Program-made: the position numbers and the translations under genes
DNA from: Rhyacichthys aspro
Taxonomy: Eukaryota > Chordata > Actinopteri > Gobiiformes > Rhyacichthyidae
NCBI GenBank assembly: GCA_036850595.1
Contig: CM072166.1
Coordinates: 15,084,758 to 15,148,757, forward strand
Direction of reading: 5' to 3'
DNA: 64,000 nucleotides
Shown here: positions 48,371-61,920 of the stretch, one piece after another
How the letters are laid out: every line of letters begins with the position of its first letter
How positions within the stretch are numbered: the first letter of the stretch is position 1
Notes under the pieces: generated by a model
Database searches by the model: none
What the model was told of the DNA's origin: nothing
The model's input: only the letters and a program-made list of their open reading frames with translations

Positions 48371-50395
48371 TCAGACCGTTTTTTTCTCTATACACCAGCA
48401 TATGAAAGAAATGTTCCTTATTATGCAATGATTTGAGGGAACAGAGTGGGCTTGATGTTATAGTACAAAAAAAATGTGGCCTCGTTTAGATGTAGGTTTA
48501 TAGAATTTGCCTGAAATTGCAAAGGAAAATTGTAACAGAGAATGTACATTTTTTTCATCGTTTTAAAGGTGAGGTAACACCTTCATTACATTGCATTGTG
48601 GGTAAGTTTATCGGTAAAAGTAGGAGAGTCCAAGAACGGTGGTTTTGAGAAATCTGCGACAAAGATGTTCTATGCTAGAATCATATAGCAATTAAATTCA
48701 CATGTGAAGTAAAAAAGAAAAGATTGTTCTCAATAGTGTTGTTGTCAAAGCCACATTAACCTCATGACCTGAAGTCCAATACTGTTAAAATGAATTTAAA
48801 AAATTGCAATAAGGATATAAATGACTGTAAAAGTATTGACAGCTTTTCAATCATACATTTATTACAAATAAAACTAAGTCCATTTCCCTCTGTACCATCA
48901 TTGACAATCTGTTTCAACTGTGGATTGCTATAAAGAGCAATATAGCAACTTTTAAAGTGACTGTATGAATCAAATGCACACTTTTAGTTGACAACTGTAT
49001 TTGTCTATGTAGGCATGATTAGTTTCAAGCAACAGATGAAACATTTAAATCGAGTCACTCTTGTGTCGCAAGATAATGTGTCAAAAAACAGCACGTTTCA
49101 TAGTGTTGACCTGCATTTGGACGAAGTAGGTCTTAAGGTTCAGAGGGTACTATGTTTCTTTTTGAATCCAGTCACAGTGACAGAGGAAGCTGTGGAGTGC
49201 AGTCCTCGTTCGTGACAGTTTCATGTCTTGCTGCTGTCGTCTGTCTGCCATATTGGTGATACATTGAGATGACAGTTGGTTTTTTTTTAAATCGCCAGAA
49301 ATGTATTTATTCATTCATTCATTCATATTTATTTATTTAGTGAGAATGTGTAACTTGTGCTTAATCTTGGAATTATTTTATAAAGCCTCATAGTTCCCTG
49401 ACCTGAAAACAAAGGTTACTAAAGTTTGCAATAAAAAAAAACAAAACAAAGTGCCTTACATTGAGAAGGCTGAGTTTGATCCCTGAAGTAGCTGTCCACT
49501 ATGTTTTAATCTTTTTTTCTTCTCACAGATTTCATTACAAAATCTTACATATTGGCCGCTCCTTCACTTCTATTTTTACAAAAATGATTCACAGTAATCA
49601 CTGTAGAAATTTAAGGTAATCATTCTATATCACTTATATGTTGCTGTAGATAAATACATTTGCAGTGGTGTTTTGATATAATGTTCCAAGTATAAAAGTC
49701 AATGTTGAATGGAGCTTTTACACTTCTTCTACTTCTCTGCGTCTGAAATTTAATTACCAGGTTGACGGGAAAAAGCTATTATTGACCATGGACCAGTAAA
49801 ATTGTAGAACAAATAAGTCCTGTGATTACAAATTGCTACCTTTTTAAAAGTGACTCTGCAATTGGCCTTCTTAAGTTTACTTTTAATCAAAACCTTTCTG
49901 CTTTTTAGTGTATGACCCAATAGGCCACAATTCCCAAATCAAAAGTTTTTGTATTTTTTTTTCTTCCAAGTCTCAAAATGAAACCTCACATGGAGAAAAG
50001 AGTCGTGAGATCATTCAAGTTTCCATAGACTTTGAACAGTGAATTGGGAACAGATTGTACTGTCTCATAAGTTACATAATGGTCACATATTAAATGACAA
50101 ATATCTCATTACAGTGAGAGGCTATTCAAAAGCTGCATTTCCATTGAGTAGTTCTCATTATTCCCTGAATAAGGATAAATCCATTCACAAAAGTGCTGTG
50201 TTTAGTGCTACATAGAAACCAAAATCACACCTAACAGTTAGAACCTAAAGCTGAGGGATCACCAAATTAGTTACAATGCATTTATTTGAGACATTTTGTA
50301 CCTTTTTGGACAAACCAGACACGGACTGATCCAGGAGTAATGGGCCTAAAGGCAGCATTCTGTTTATATGATATGATATGTTGATATATATATAG
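48371..50395. other. Unique A+T-rich DNA, nothing recognised
   Basis: No gene. A short ATTC/ATTT tetranucleotide run occurs at about 49306-49340. Confidence 0.55.
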
Positions 50396-51150
50396 CCAAC
50401 AGATGGATAGATAATAATAAATGGATGGTCAGATTGGAGGATGAATGAATTGATAACGTTTAAATGGATAATAAATGGTTGGACAGATTCTACAATGAAA
50501 AAATGAATTTATAAGTATGGATGGATAAATTAATGAATGAATGAAGAGATGTGTGAATGATGAGGGAGAGGGTTTTAGTAAAGAATGGATGAAAGAATGA
50601 ATGAATAGATGGACAGATCAATCAATATATAAACAAATGAATCAATAAACTGGATTATGAATGGATAATGAGATTAATGAATGAACTATGATGGATAAAT
50701 GGATGGTTGGATTAAAGAATGAATGAATAAATGACTAAACGAATAACTGGACAGACAGATCAATAGGTAAAGTGAATAAATAAATAAATGAATGAATGAA
50801 TGGGTAGACTGATGGTTTGATGGTCAGATTAAACAATGGATGAATGAGTAATGATTTGATGGATGGAAAATGAATGAATGGATGGATGGACAGAAGGTGG
50901 GTGAACAAATGAATGACGGAAGAAATCGTTGGTTGGTTGGATGGATAGATAGAAGAATGGATAGATGGATGAGGAATAGATGTCTGATTAATGAATGAAT
51001 AATGATTGCATGGACAATGAATTAATGGCTGGACAGATAAATCAGTGACTGAAGAAATGAATGGATGGTTGGAAAGACAGATAAATGAATGAAAGGAGGA
51101 TGGTTGGATATGAATGAGTGGCTGAACAGAGGGTCAACGAAAAAATGAAT
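50396..51150. repeat. Degenerate GATG/AATG tetranucleotide tract
   Basis: About 750 bp made largely of ATGGATGG, GAATGAAT and GATAGATG words, with no run perfect for more than a few units (for example AATGAATGAATGAATGGG near 50785). It looks like an old tetranucleotide array decayed by substitution and shuffled between GGAT, GAAT and GATA registers. It encodes nothing. Confidence 0.85.
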
Positions 51151-52829
51151 GAAAAAAATCAGTGTAAAAGTTGTTCTTAGCATGAATCCATTCAGTCCTT
51201 CTATAAAGTCCTGTTGTAATGAAATCCAGGCTACAGATGCTCTCAGATAATAGGATTACACTGCTGTCTGCTTCTACACCACACAGACTGTCTCCTTTTA
51301 CAAATACAACCTGGCTAGCATAGTACCAGTTTGTCTGGACTGCGGTTTACATTTTTATCAAACCCAAAAATCAGTTTACGGTGCAGTCTTTCGCTAGAAT
51401 CGCAAAAAGTGAAAGTACTGCATTGAGCAAGATGGCTGCTTTGCACTAACTATCTGTTTTTTTTCTGGCTCTAAAAGCATACACAGTATAGAGCAGAATA
51501 AATGACCTGGCATTCACCTATACATATTCATAAGTACATATTTATATAAGTGCTTTCCATAATGCATGGAATGTGGACTGAGGTGTTAAAGTGGTAATGC
51601 ACAGCTGAGATTTAGGGTATGAAGATGAGGGCACAAGGGCAAGTTTGAAAGCGAACATGGCAGAAAACACGGAAGGGAAGTAAGGCTATATCACTTCAGA
51701 AACCACACATTTTATTGCATATGTTTAAATAATAATAAGCTTGGCGGGAAGCATGTGTTGTTTTTTTAACCGCTGCAAACTAAAAGCAATTCAAGTGTTG
51801 TGCTTATCTTTGTGGATGGATGGAAACAGAGCTGTTGGGATCTGTTAATTTCTCCGTGTGAGTGAAGCCTTACCAGGAAAGAAGTAAGGAAAAAAGCATT
51901 CCCATGTTCACAGCATTGCTTATACAAGGTAACAACCGCTAGCTCTCCAGAGCACAAGCCTACTAGGAAAGAGTAGGTAACAAGATAGTGAAGATGAACA
52001 GTCTATGGAGTTGATCAAGAAGGAGAAATCTGTTGTTGGATTGGAACTGGACAGACTTGAAGCTACGGCAAAGAAGAGAAAGGACAACTCAACAATCCCA
52101 ATAACCCACTGCACAATAAATAGTGGCAAATTTAAGGTTTATTCAGCCACAGATTGGTGAAAACATTTGGGTTTTTTGCTAGAATTACTATAAAACTTTA
52201 ATAGTTTGATCAGGTCATTAGTGAGTTGTAGGATAGTAGCTGTAGTATTAAGAGTTGACCAAAGTACAAGTCCCTGGAGGCTGAACTTGTAGAGAAGGTC
52301 AAATAGATAGTTTTAGGGCCTTTTCTTCCTCGTCTGGACTGAAATCTGCCAGACAAGCCTAATCATTATAGCCTCTAAAAACACATATACAACTTAAGTG
52401 CAAAGTGAAGTCAGTAGCAGCCCACGTACTGGGTGTTTCCTAATCTCCGCGATAGCTCTCTGTGAGGAAAAATCCAGGCCATCACCTGCTGCTGAAGGAC
52501 TGTTTCAATCAGTTCCTCCTTCCAAATACTGAATCCTCTGTTTAGCTAAATTGCCCAGGATCCTCTACTCCACAATGCACCATGAATGTCTGGGGAAAAC
52601 TGCTGGAGTAGAAACACCAGGTTAGAGCGGTGATTACAAGGTTATGTTTGTAATATCAATGGAATACATTTGAATTACAACAGCATTTTGCACCAAAATT
52701 TCCCAGTTCAGTTTACTTTCCTAAGGTTTGGCTGCCTAGGTGAAATTGCAAGCACAGTCCATAGTATTGATGGCTTAATTGCCCCTTAATATTTGAGATC
52801 CACACTCTTGCCATTTACATGCTCTAAAT
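51151..52829. other. Unique intergenic DNA, nothing recognised
   Basis: Mixed composition with short frames up to 69 codons and no recognisable protein or repeat family. Confidence 0.5.
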
Positions 52830-53420
52830 GACAACAGGCCAAATGCAGAATAAAATGCATGAACTCAATGCTGACCTGTTGAAAGCCTCTGACTCCTTCG
52901 AGACAATTGCGTTTTTCATTCTTCTCGAGGTGCTAAAAGGGTCGATGCTCTGCCGCTATCGCTATTATGCAGGGGGAGTAGATGTGTGTTTGATCCCGAC
53001 TAACACGTGTGAACTTTTGAACTCCACGGCGTCAACATAAGTGGGAGCGGGTGACTAAACAAATCACTGGAAGCGAAAAGAACCTCGCCTCCAGGAATTC
53101 TTTTTAAGTTCGTTTCTCCAGTGAGTGCATCTTTGAGAATGGCTAATGCAGCCTGGAGCGAAGATACAATAATCAATGTTCAAATTCCTCAGGTGCTTTC
53201 ACTTTTAAAAGCCACGGGAAGAGACTCAGACTGCACCACTTCAGGCCCTCGTACTTTTTTCCCGCCGAGAATTCAATCAATCCAACATCTTTGAGTAAAA
53301 ATCATTCACTCTTCCAGACCTTGAATTTGTGTTATCATGATTTGTTCTGCACTCATCCGATGTTAAGATTCATTCCAACCAATTTCATGGAACCTGGAAG
53401 CCATAAAAGATGGTCCACTA
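52830..53420. promoter_or_regulatory. Possible conserved non-coding element
   Basis: A complex block with CpGs and AGAATTCAATCAATCC- and TTCATTCCAACC-type words, and no repeat character. A 70-codon frame begins inside it, without protein-like features. Confidence 0.25.
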
Positions 53421-54516
53421 AAATAAGCTCTTTTTTTTTTTTCTCGGTTTATAGCAAGTCACTGTGCTAATGTTTGAAATAGGGCATTGCTTACACAAAA
53501 ACACTCAATTTTTTGGGTTAGATGTTTCATAAGGAGTGATCCACATAGATGATTTTGAAGTCATTGCCTTTACAAATTTTTAAGACATGCAAATCTCAAT
53601 GGTCCCTTTCAGGTTACTGTTACGCCCAAATAAAATACAATGAAGATACCTTTATAAATAATAAATTCAAGTTGAGAAAAGTTCTTTTTGGTGGAGGGCA
53701 TGCCAGAGAATAAATAGTTTTGTTTCTTTAGAAGGCTGCACCAAATTTTGTCAAAGCCACAAAGTCACAAAGTGCAGTAACCATGCCATTAGTTCATGCA
53801 AAATATCTTCTATGAGTAAATAGTCCAAAATCAACACAAAAATATCACTGAGCCAGTACATGTTTGTCACAAGCTTAGTTACTTGATTTTGGTTACTGCA
53901 CTTTGCACTGATTTTAGAGGGCATCACTTTTGGGTATTCCATTAGCCATTTTGTTGGCCTTTTTTTTTTTTTTTTACTGGAGTCACATTTGGTTCACACA
54001 TTTCTAATGTCACTTATGAAGACTATATGCAGTTATCATTTTTTTTTATACCTAATTGTGTTGAGGCAATGGCATTGTTACCTTTTGTACTTTCTGTGGC
54101 TTTATTTTGATCAGAACTGATTTTGAAGTCAATCAGGGAAAACACCTTGAGGCAAGTCCATCAGGCATCACGGAATCCAACCAAAATGGCCGAGTTCCTG
54201 TTTGTTTTGAAAAAATTGGCAAGATAAAAAAAAGTCTTAATCTTAGGCTATGCTTTAAGATTTTCCAAGAACGTTAAGTACAAACAAATCCACAGTGGCT
54301 AAATTGATGGACAATAATTAAAGGAACTCATAACTTTATCAGGCCATTATATATTTGTGCATGAGTCACTGTGTATATGTGGGGTCCTTTTCCCCCTTTA
54401 GTGTGTGCACATACTTTTGTGCCAGTTCTAATCGGCCTTATGAGCTCTCATACACTGGCTTAAGAATTAGCTCTTGTCATTTAATTAAAAAATACATAGT
54501 TCAGTTATGTATTTTT

Positions 54517-54568
54517 ATGCAATTTTCCCACTGTGGGGCTAATAAAGGTTTTCTTATTCTTATTCATA
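54517..54568 (+). mobile_element. LINE 3' tail, short
   Basis: GCAATTTTCCCACTGTGGGG, then CTAATAAAGG, then TTCTTATTCTTATTC matches the standard end of a fish LINE family (CCCTCTGGGGATCAATAAAG followed by short terminal repeats). It lies inside the 161-codon open frame 54355-54840, which argues against that frame being a gene. Confidence 0.6.
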
Positions 54569-55329
54569 CTCTGCATGTGGGAAAAAAGCCAAATTATATG
54601 AAAACATTCATTGAAAAGATTAGACGCTGCCATGTATTTACGTGTCTGCCTTTCTGTTTCCGTGAATACACTGTCGAGTGTTTTTCCACTGCAAGGTTTT
54701 TAGGTTCAAAGTTCTGCACTCTCACTAAAGACAAGACATTGATGTTTTACTTTAAGCTGAGGAGAAAAAGCAGAGGTGGAGGTGCGCCAAAAAGGATGCT
54801 CCATCAGAATGCCAATAGAGCCGAGTTAGTTTTATCTTAATGGATTTGAGAGGACAGAACCACAGCTCAGTACCATTTTCCGTTTGGAAGAATATCGAGG
54901 CCTGACTGTGAAGTGGTTTTGCTGTTCAAAGAGTGTAGTTTGACGTAATGATGTCAGCTTTATCTAAGAATGATTGGAACTGCATCTGTTGGAGCAGCAT
55001 GAAGACGGTGCCATCACACAGTGGACAGCTTTTCTTTTTTTTAAGGGATCCATTTTTCAAAATTTGACTTCAGAGGTGTTACAATGGGGCAGGCACCTTT
55101 GGCAAAAATGTCTGGAGCCTCAAGCTGCTGGAAGAGTAGCAAGCTATAGTCTAATGAAGTGCGTCATATTGAATCATAAATAAATGAATTACTCTATGAG
55201 CTGGCCTGTACTTTCTGTTTCTTTGGACAAGCCTATTCATTGCATTAAAATGTTGATTTTTTTTTTCCCCATAATGGGTCATGTACCAAATACGAGGGTC
55301 TTTATTTATTTGATGTATGTTAAAACACC

Positions 55330-55897
55330 AGTTGGATCGGATCGTTATCGGATACATGCAGACACTCAAAGCATCTGGATCAGTACTGTAGCTACCAATC
55401 GAAGGAAGAAGGCCGGCACTGATGGTTCAATGACTCTTTAATGAACTTTTGCAGGTCATAAACCAACGTAAGAGCTGGTACAAAACAAAACAACAATAAA
55501 GACAATCAGTAACCTTAATAATAATCATTACCGTAACTTATATCAATATAACTGATTGGCTTATCCTTATAAGGTTTCACATTTATCATCAAAGTTAGAT
55601 AAACACATCCTTAGTACATGTAAATTAACTAACCTTGTTTACCTTTCGACCGTAGCTGATCGTAGCCTTTATATTTTTAACGTTTTATGAGTGCACATTT
55701 CTTTTGCCTTGTGTACTGTCTTGTGTATCAAGTAGCCGTTAGTATACACTCAGATACGCTCTTTCAGTATTAAACTTCCCCTCACACAGGAAGTTACCAA
55801 AATAAAAGCATTCATACCGTAATTTTTAAATTATTATAACTAGCTTGACTTTGTTGTCCTTTACAAGTACTGAAAAAGTTGGATCGGTGCATCCCTA
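55330..55897. mobile_element. hAT fragment interrupted by a solo LTR
   Basis: The right end GGATCGGTGCATCCCTA is the reverse complement of the TAGGGATGCACCGATCC terminus of an Ac-type hAT family found in many animals. Its interior continues as GTACTGAAAAAGTT. The part left of the inserted LTR (GTTGGATCGGATCGTTATCG and ACACTCAAAGCATCTGGATC) also fits this family's interior. The matching left terminus is missing, so the element is truncated near 55330. Confidence 0.7.
55387..55865. mobile_element. Solo LTR, 479 bp, with 5-bp target duplication
   Basis: The sequence starts TGTAGCTACC and ends CCTTTACA (TG...CA termini). It is flanked on both sides by AGTAC (55382-55386 and 55866-55870), the target duplication length usual for LTR retrotransposons. 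The site splits a hAT fragment. On the minus strand there is a TATAAAGG (TATA-like) near 55668-55675 and an ATTAAA polyadenylation-type signal near the other end, so minus orientation is favoured. No internal retroviral-type coding region remains, as expected after recombination between two LTRs. The family was not identified. Confidence 0.75.
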
Positions 55898-55959
55898 AAT
55901 ATTCTGAAATGACTTTATATAACCTATTCAAATCCAGCCGAGTGGCACTTCTGTCACAT

Positions 55960-56300
55960 CGGTGGAGCTACATAATGCTAACATCCATCACCCTCTGAGC
56001 AGACGTACTCAATGACGGCCACTTTTTTCCACATGACGCACATCTAAGTATAAGAGATTACCTTTATTCCCCCTCTCCCTGATATCTGACTGACATGAGC
56101 ACTGCTGTAGTCAACTCGGCTCAATAGCGACCATCGATTGGCGCCGCCTTTAAAGGAAGCCCGGGATGTCTCTGGGTATTGATGTAGCATTAGCCCAAGT
56201 GCTAAGAGCTATCGACTGCGACCATCTCGGTGTGTCCTTCGGAGCAGTGGTCAGTGGCCTCAGGCTAAAGCATGACGGGCATCTTGATGTATCTGTCACT
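55960..56300. promoter_or_regulatory. Possible conserved non-coding element
   Basis: A G+C-richer complex block with CpGs (CATCGATTGGCGCCGCC near 56132). No coding features. Confidence 0.25.
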
Positions 56301-57985
56301 TAGCAACAGCTCTGCAATTTTCAAAGATTATTGTGGTCTTTATTTTAAGTGTCATGTTTTTCTTTTCTTTGGCAAAAAAACGCATTTGGTTGTTGGTAAT
56401 TCTATACTATTTCCCCATCAGAGTAAGATTTTGTCCTTATAAATATCCAGGATGTTCATGAGGCCAAATCTGCTTGATGGGGCTCAATATTTTGTGATGT
56501 CACTAATGACTCCAAACCAGACCAGAACAGCACAGCACTGGTCCATGTTTGAATGCAATGGATGTACAGAAAAGTACATGGCCAGTCGGGACAATAAAAT
56601 TAATTGTTGAAATATACAGATAAACATGTTTGCACAGACCTAAAACACCATTCTTTCATTCATATGACCATCTATGGTAGCCCTGTAGGGACATATTTGG
56701 TCTATTTGGTCCAACTGTACCATTGACTGATAATGACACTGTCAAGTCTGTTTATCCCTAAAGACCATAATAGTACAGTGTGCAGGATACATCATTTGCA
56801 TTTCAAAGTGTGTGTTTATTTGGCTTAAATGGTCTTTTAAATTAATTCTTTGTTTGTTTTTTTGTATAATGAAACTTTTCCTGAAGAACGTAATTAAATA
56901 AAGGGCATCTCTTCTTAGAGTGCTGCCCAGCGACCTGGCCCTGATTAAGCGGAAGAAGATAAGAGGAGATGAAAATGGAAAACTTACATAATTATTAGCA
57001 TACTATTCTTGTAATGTTAAGGCTCATATTTATAATAACTGCTGTAATGCTATACATGTAGGATATATCTTTGACCTGTAGCTCTGGGGAATTGTAGTGA
57101 CTTAGATAACTACTTGACTTGAGATAACAATAGAGCTTTGATTTTAGCGTGATTCAGCTCCATTTCCATTCACCGTGACAGCGCCTCTGATCATTGCACT
57201 GTGAATCAGAACAATGCATTCTCCTTTACAAAGCCTTCCAACGATTCTACTGGACTATGATATACAGTACAGCAATACGATGCCTTGAAGCCTTTTCAAA
57301 GAACAAAAATCTCACATTATTGCAACAACAGCCTGTGTTTCTGAGGCACACCTACCCGACTCCAAATGCAGCCCAGTATTAGATGGTGGTGCAACTGCGG
57401 GGGCTTACGTGTGAATGTGTGAAACAGAAGCCTTTTTTTTTTTTTCCGACGAGGAAATCCAGGGCTGATTATTGCTGTCTGTTCTTTGTGTGTGGCTTTG
57501 AGTGTTGTCTGTATTTTTTTAATTTTTTTTGTCTTGTTTTGGCAGAGCACAAGGGCCTAGGTAGTGAGGGATGTGGATCTCTGGAACTTGAAAAGGAATA
57601 GCTAATCAGTGTAAGAGGGAAAATGGATTTGAAGAAAGTAGTGGCAAAGGGGGCTCATTTTTATTGTAATACAAATGTTCGGTTCAACAAATGCTCCAGA
57701 GGCATATTTATCCTAAAATAAGATTTATAAGGTATTGATTTGAACTTTTATCCAAGTTACACAGTAACAGTACAGTACAGTACAACCCTTAGATGCACAA
57801 GTGACTGGACCCTTGGGTTAATAGTGTTGAAGAAATGTATTTAGTATTATATCTTGGTCCACCTCAATGAATTTGTAGTTACTATTTTAATATAAGAAGT
57901 TGTAAGAAATTGTAAAACTGAGACAGCCATTACTCTCATAATCACTTTGATGAGCAATTTACAGTTAGCAATTCATTTAGTTCTT
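56301..57985. other. Unique intergenic DNA, nothing recognised
   Basis: A+T-rich, with several A and T runs and a short CAGTA repeat near 57765-57783. No gene or confident repeat. Confidence 0.5.
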
Positions 57986-57989
57986 TTTT

Positions 57990-58135
57990 ATATGTGTGGC
58001 CTTGTGAGAAAGATATTGGACATGGAGAGAACACATGTTGTACAAAAAGAACACCCATAAAAACAAAACTAAAAAAAAAAATAAATAGGCATCAAACCCA
58101 CTCTTTTTACCAGTGCTAACCACTGTGCTGCCAAA
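57990..58135. repeat. Relic of the same fish repeat family as 43372-43625
   Basis: GGAGAGAACACATGTTGTAC, then CATCAAACCCACTC, then CCAGTGCTAACCACTGTGCT and GCC follow the order of the right part of the teleost repeat that ends in GTGCTAACCACTGCGCCACC. It is strongly diverged and carries an internal A-rich stretch. Confidence 0.55.
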
Positions 58136-59459
58136 AAAACAAACCGATTCATATACTATGTATATAAAAAACACACACACACACTCATCTAGCAAATTGG
58201 GCTATATTATCTTAGTTAACTCTAGAATAAGCCAGTTTGATAATAAATTAAACCAACTTGTGAACATGTTAAATATTGCTGATGTGTGTGGAAGTTGTAG
58301 AGTTTGATAAAATTAGATTCAGAAATATATGTAACAATGTATCTGACCTTCAAATGTACAGGGATTATCTCTTTTTTTTAATCACAATTAAAATGTCCCT
58401 GAGGGCTTCAGGATTACAATCAAAGGTTCCTGTGAATTCCTTGAATATGGGTTATTTTTGACCCTCTTGGGATAGCTGAAATTTTTTAGCACTTAGAAAA
58501 GATACATACAATGTAAAATGACATTTAATTTTTTTATTTAATTCAAGGGTTAATATAATTACTGGGATCTAAGGAGAATCTCGATCATCAATGTCATAAT
58601 ACAATTCCAATCCAAAAGGACGTTTAAAGAGAAGTTTAAAGATTCTTTGTCCCTCAGTTATTTTGATTGAATGAGTGAATGAAATTCTTAAGTGGACAGC
58701 CGAATGGACTGTTGTTAAAAGCCTAAAATACACTATGTCTGAGTCCAATCCGGAACTGTGTTATCCTTGCCCATTTTAGACGAGGCTTTGATGAGCATGG
58801 CTGTCTGAGAGATCCGCTGTGATTTTGTAATAAAACTGATTCAAGTGTTTAATCACCCAATAGGATATTTTAATAGGGATCATCTGTGAAAAAATAGAGA
58901 TCTTAGGACGTCATCTTGGCTTTATTATCAAGGACTGGAATGTTCAGTACATACCAGGTCAGCTTCTGAAAAGCGAGCGCTCCCATTGGTCTACAGTGAT
59001 GTCAAAAAGGTGAGCCACTGAGGTGCGCCAGGTTTTACCTTTTTAATGAAAGAAAAGCAGGAACGGTCCCAAGGCTGTTAAGGGTGAGTGGTGTGTCAAG
59101 ACTGTGACAACAAAAAATAAAATTGGGCTTTCACTGCACAAGCTAATAGGATCACTGCATTAAGAAGCAGTGTTAACACAGCAGTTCGCCTCACTGAACA
59201 AATTGACCAGCAAAACAGCCAAGGTGCCTACATTTACAACTATGTTTTAATGTGTTCCTCTAATAAAAAATACCAGAATTATCACCAGAAAGAAGATGCT
59301 TATGACAAGCCAACACAGGGTTCATGACAGTTAATGTGGCCTGCTTGGATAGTGAATGGCCTCTGCTGGAGGTGACTCACGGTTGAGTGATTGAGTGATT
59401 GATCATATTTTAATCATGATTACAATGTTTAGACCTTCACTGTACATCAGAGAAAAGAT

Positions 59460-59830
59460 GTTACTTTCACGCCGTTTTACACCACAGGCTCGAGACAGTC
59501 AGACCAGTGAACATCGGTCTGTTACTGAGCCATCGCTTCTCCAACAACACTCCACGAGCCGCGACCCCTCGCTTCTCCGCGATCGTGCTTTTAAAAACAC
59601 TCCCTCCACTCGAAAGCCAACACTTTTCCACTTGGCACTTCGCCGGAAGCAGCGAGTGATAATGATGTGAAAAGTCCCGGGTTTAAATTTAGCTTCCTCT
59701 GCCGCATCCAGAGCGCCTCAGGGCCAGGCACAGGGCTTTCCCCTCTCCAGTCCCACAGGATGGCTCTTTACCACAATCTAAATAAATAAGTCAGAGGCAG
59801 TGGCCGGGAGCAGAGAGTCTGTGTGGGCAA
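59460..59830. promoter_or_regulatory. G+C-richer complex block
   Basis: CpG-containing sequence (CGCGATCGTGC near 59577) without repeat character. A 91-codon frame on the plus strand ends inside it and is not recognisable. Confidence 0.25.
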
Positions 59831-61429
59831 CCAATACTATTTTAAGAAACATTATGGGCACCTTTTTTTTATTCACAGTGTTTGATTCACTTAGAAGCTC
59901 TCCCTCGCTATTTTCTTTCCTGTGCTGTGTACACTCTTTCTTTCCCACTAATTGGCACCTTTAGAAATGTCACGTTTTGTTAATGTAAGCAGAGCCTCAA
60001 AATGTGTCGCTTCAATTAAGTGATATTTTAATTATCACATACAAGCACAGATGATAAAGACGTTGTTGGAGGAGTAGAGAAGAGTTTAAATTTAGTGTTC
60101 TGCCCTACTACTCTATCACTAGCATCCATTCGCGTACTCCCTCTCCTCAGCCACCTCCTTCAGATTAGCCATCTTAACTTAAGGGTCAAAGTTCAGTGGC
60201 TGGAGGGATAGAATTCACTGTAAATGCAGTTTTAGCCCAGTGATGTGTAAGTGGCAAAGGTGTCTTTTTGCGTACATATTCGTGCATTGTGGTTTAAGAG
60301 CATTTATCAACTTTTGTTTTAGACTTTTCAAAGCAAAACCACCAGATTTGTTTGCAGCAACATGTCCTTACAAGGATAAAAATTTGACATTGCAATACTG
60401 TTCTAGCCACACTAACAAACACCAAATATTAACCCGATTTCTGTGTGTACTACAATTTTTGAGTCAGGTTGAATTTCAGATTTGTCGTGCGTCCCTGTTG
60501 TGTACGGGGGCTATTAGAGGAGATCGGGCTTCTATTTGAAACACTGTTAAATTGCACAGTGTTTGTCTGGCTTAATTGTGCCACAATCAAGATAAAAACG
60601 ACTTAATTGGACCCAAAACCAGCAGAGTAGCATGTAAAAATGAGAATATTCACAGTCCAACCCAGCACAACCCTCATCAGGCATGTTTTTACAGTCAAGT
60701 TGTAAGGTTTACTATTGATGTTGGTGATGACTGAAGTGTGAACAAGTGTGACCAAGCACACATTGCCCGGCAGAAGTGTATGTGTAACAGCTATGTATAT
60801 ATCTGGCTTCAAAAGGAAAGTTGAGTAGTTTCTGGTTCTATTAAATCCTTCTGAAGCGAATTTATTACAGTAGTTAGTTGTGGAAGCAGACTGGAGCAGT
60901 AGGTATCATTTAAACACAATATATATAAACATAAACAGGAACATTCTTCCTGTCATTATGGTCCAGAATTGACAGAAATGTGGATTGCTTTTGCTGTTTT
61001 TTGTTTTGTTTGTTTTTTGGGCCTTAAAAAACAAACAGGACTTAATCGTGAAAAAGAACTTGAGTCTAATGATGTTTTCTGAAGTCCTGAATGTGCAAAG
61101 TAAAGGTAAGTGATTCGTGATTTTTGGATGGAAGGTTCTGTGATTTGGGGGAATTAGTATTAAACTTCACAAAGCCTGTGCCATTGCTTTTGTCTGCTTC
61201 TCCAAACTGAGAGTGTTCCGGTAATTACTATAGGAAATATCTGTAAGTATCTCATAGACAGTGTTTTACAAAATGCTGGACTATTCCTTTAAGACCAAGG
61301 CCGATCTTGAGTACTGTCTGGTAATGGAATCGACGTACATTTTTCTCAAATATGCTACATCTTTCAATTTCTTGACGTTCGAGTTCACAAATGCGTGATC
61401 ATTATAACTACCCTGATTAATGAACCTAC
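59831..61429. other. Unique intergenic DNA, nothing recognised
   Basis: A+T-rich, with frames up to 99 codons that show no domains or compositional sign of coding. Confidence 0.5.
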
Positions 61430-61920
61430 GTCTGTTGATTGTATTCATCAGACTGCAAGAGAAGTGTCATTAGTTTGAAGGCGATTCATTTTCGTTCCGT
61501 GTCATTGCTTATTTGAACCCCAAAGACCGTGCTCCAAAGCTCAACTGCCCTCTGCGGCACTCAGAGCATGACAGAGCAGGACAAACATTAGCCCGCCGGT
61601 TGAAAAATGACTCGAGTGCTTTCCGCCGCAGAGCGCAGTCGGAGCAGCTGTGAATCCAGATCAGGGCCGGGGGATAAGATACAGTACGGCTCGCACGTAC
61701 GGCTCTGCTTTCACCGGCGCGCGGTGATAAGTAGGCCGACCGCCGCTTCTGCAGAGCCGCACGACGTCGGAATGCTAATGAAGACGGCGCTACGATCAGA
61801 GAAGAAGGGGTGGACAAGGAGCTGACGCTAATTAGATTGAATCCTGACCTGGTTTCTGGCTCTGTCCACTGAGCTGTTCAAAACTCCCATGGGAACGGTC
61901 TCACGGGTACACGCCGGTGT
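61430..61920. promoter_or_regulatory. G+C-rich block, possible conserved non-coding element
   Basis: The most CpG-rich stretch of the right third (about 61560-61830, with CACCGGCGCGCGGTG near 61711). Overlapping frames on both strands (102 codons on the minus, 72 on the plus) are expected from few stop codons in G+C-rich DNA. CTGACGCTAATTAGATTG near 61821 is homeodomain-like. It could be an enhancer or a small CpG island. Confidence 0.3.

Noticed and set aside
54355..54840. Longest open frame in the window (161 codons, plus strand)
   Set aside because: It runs through a LINE 3' tail at 54517-54568, has no domain, no good start or splice context, and is a length expected by chance in 64 kb.
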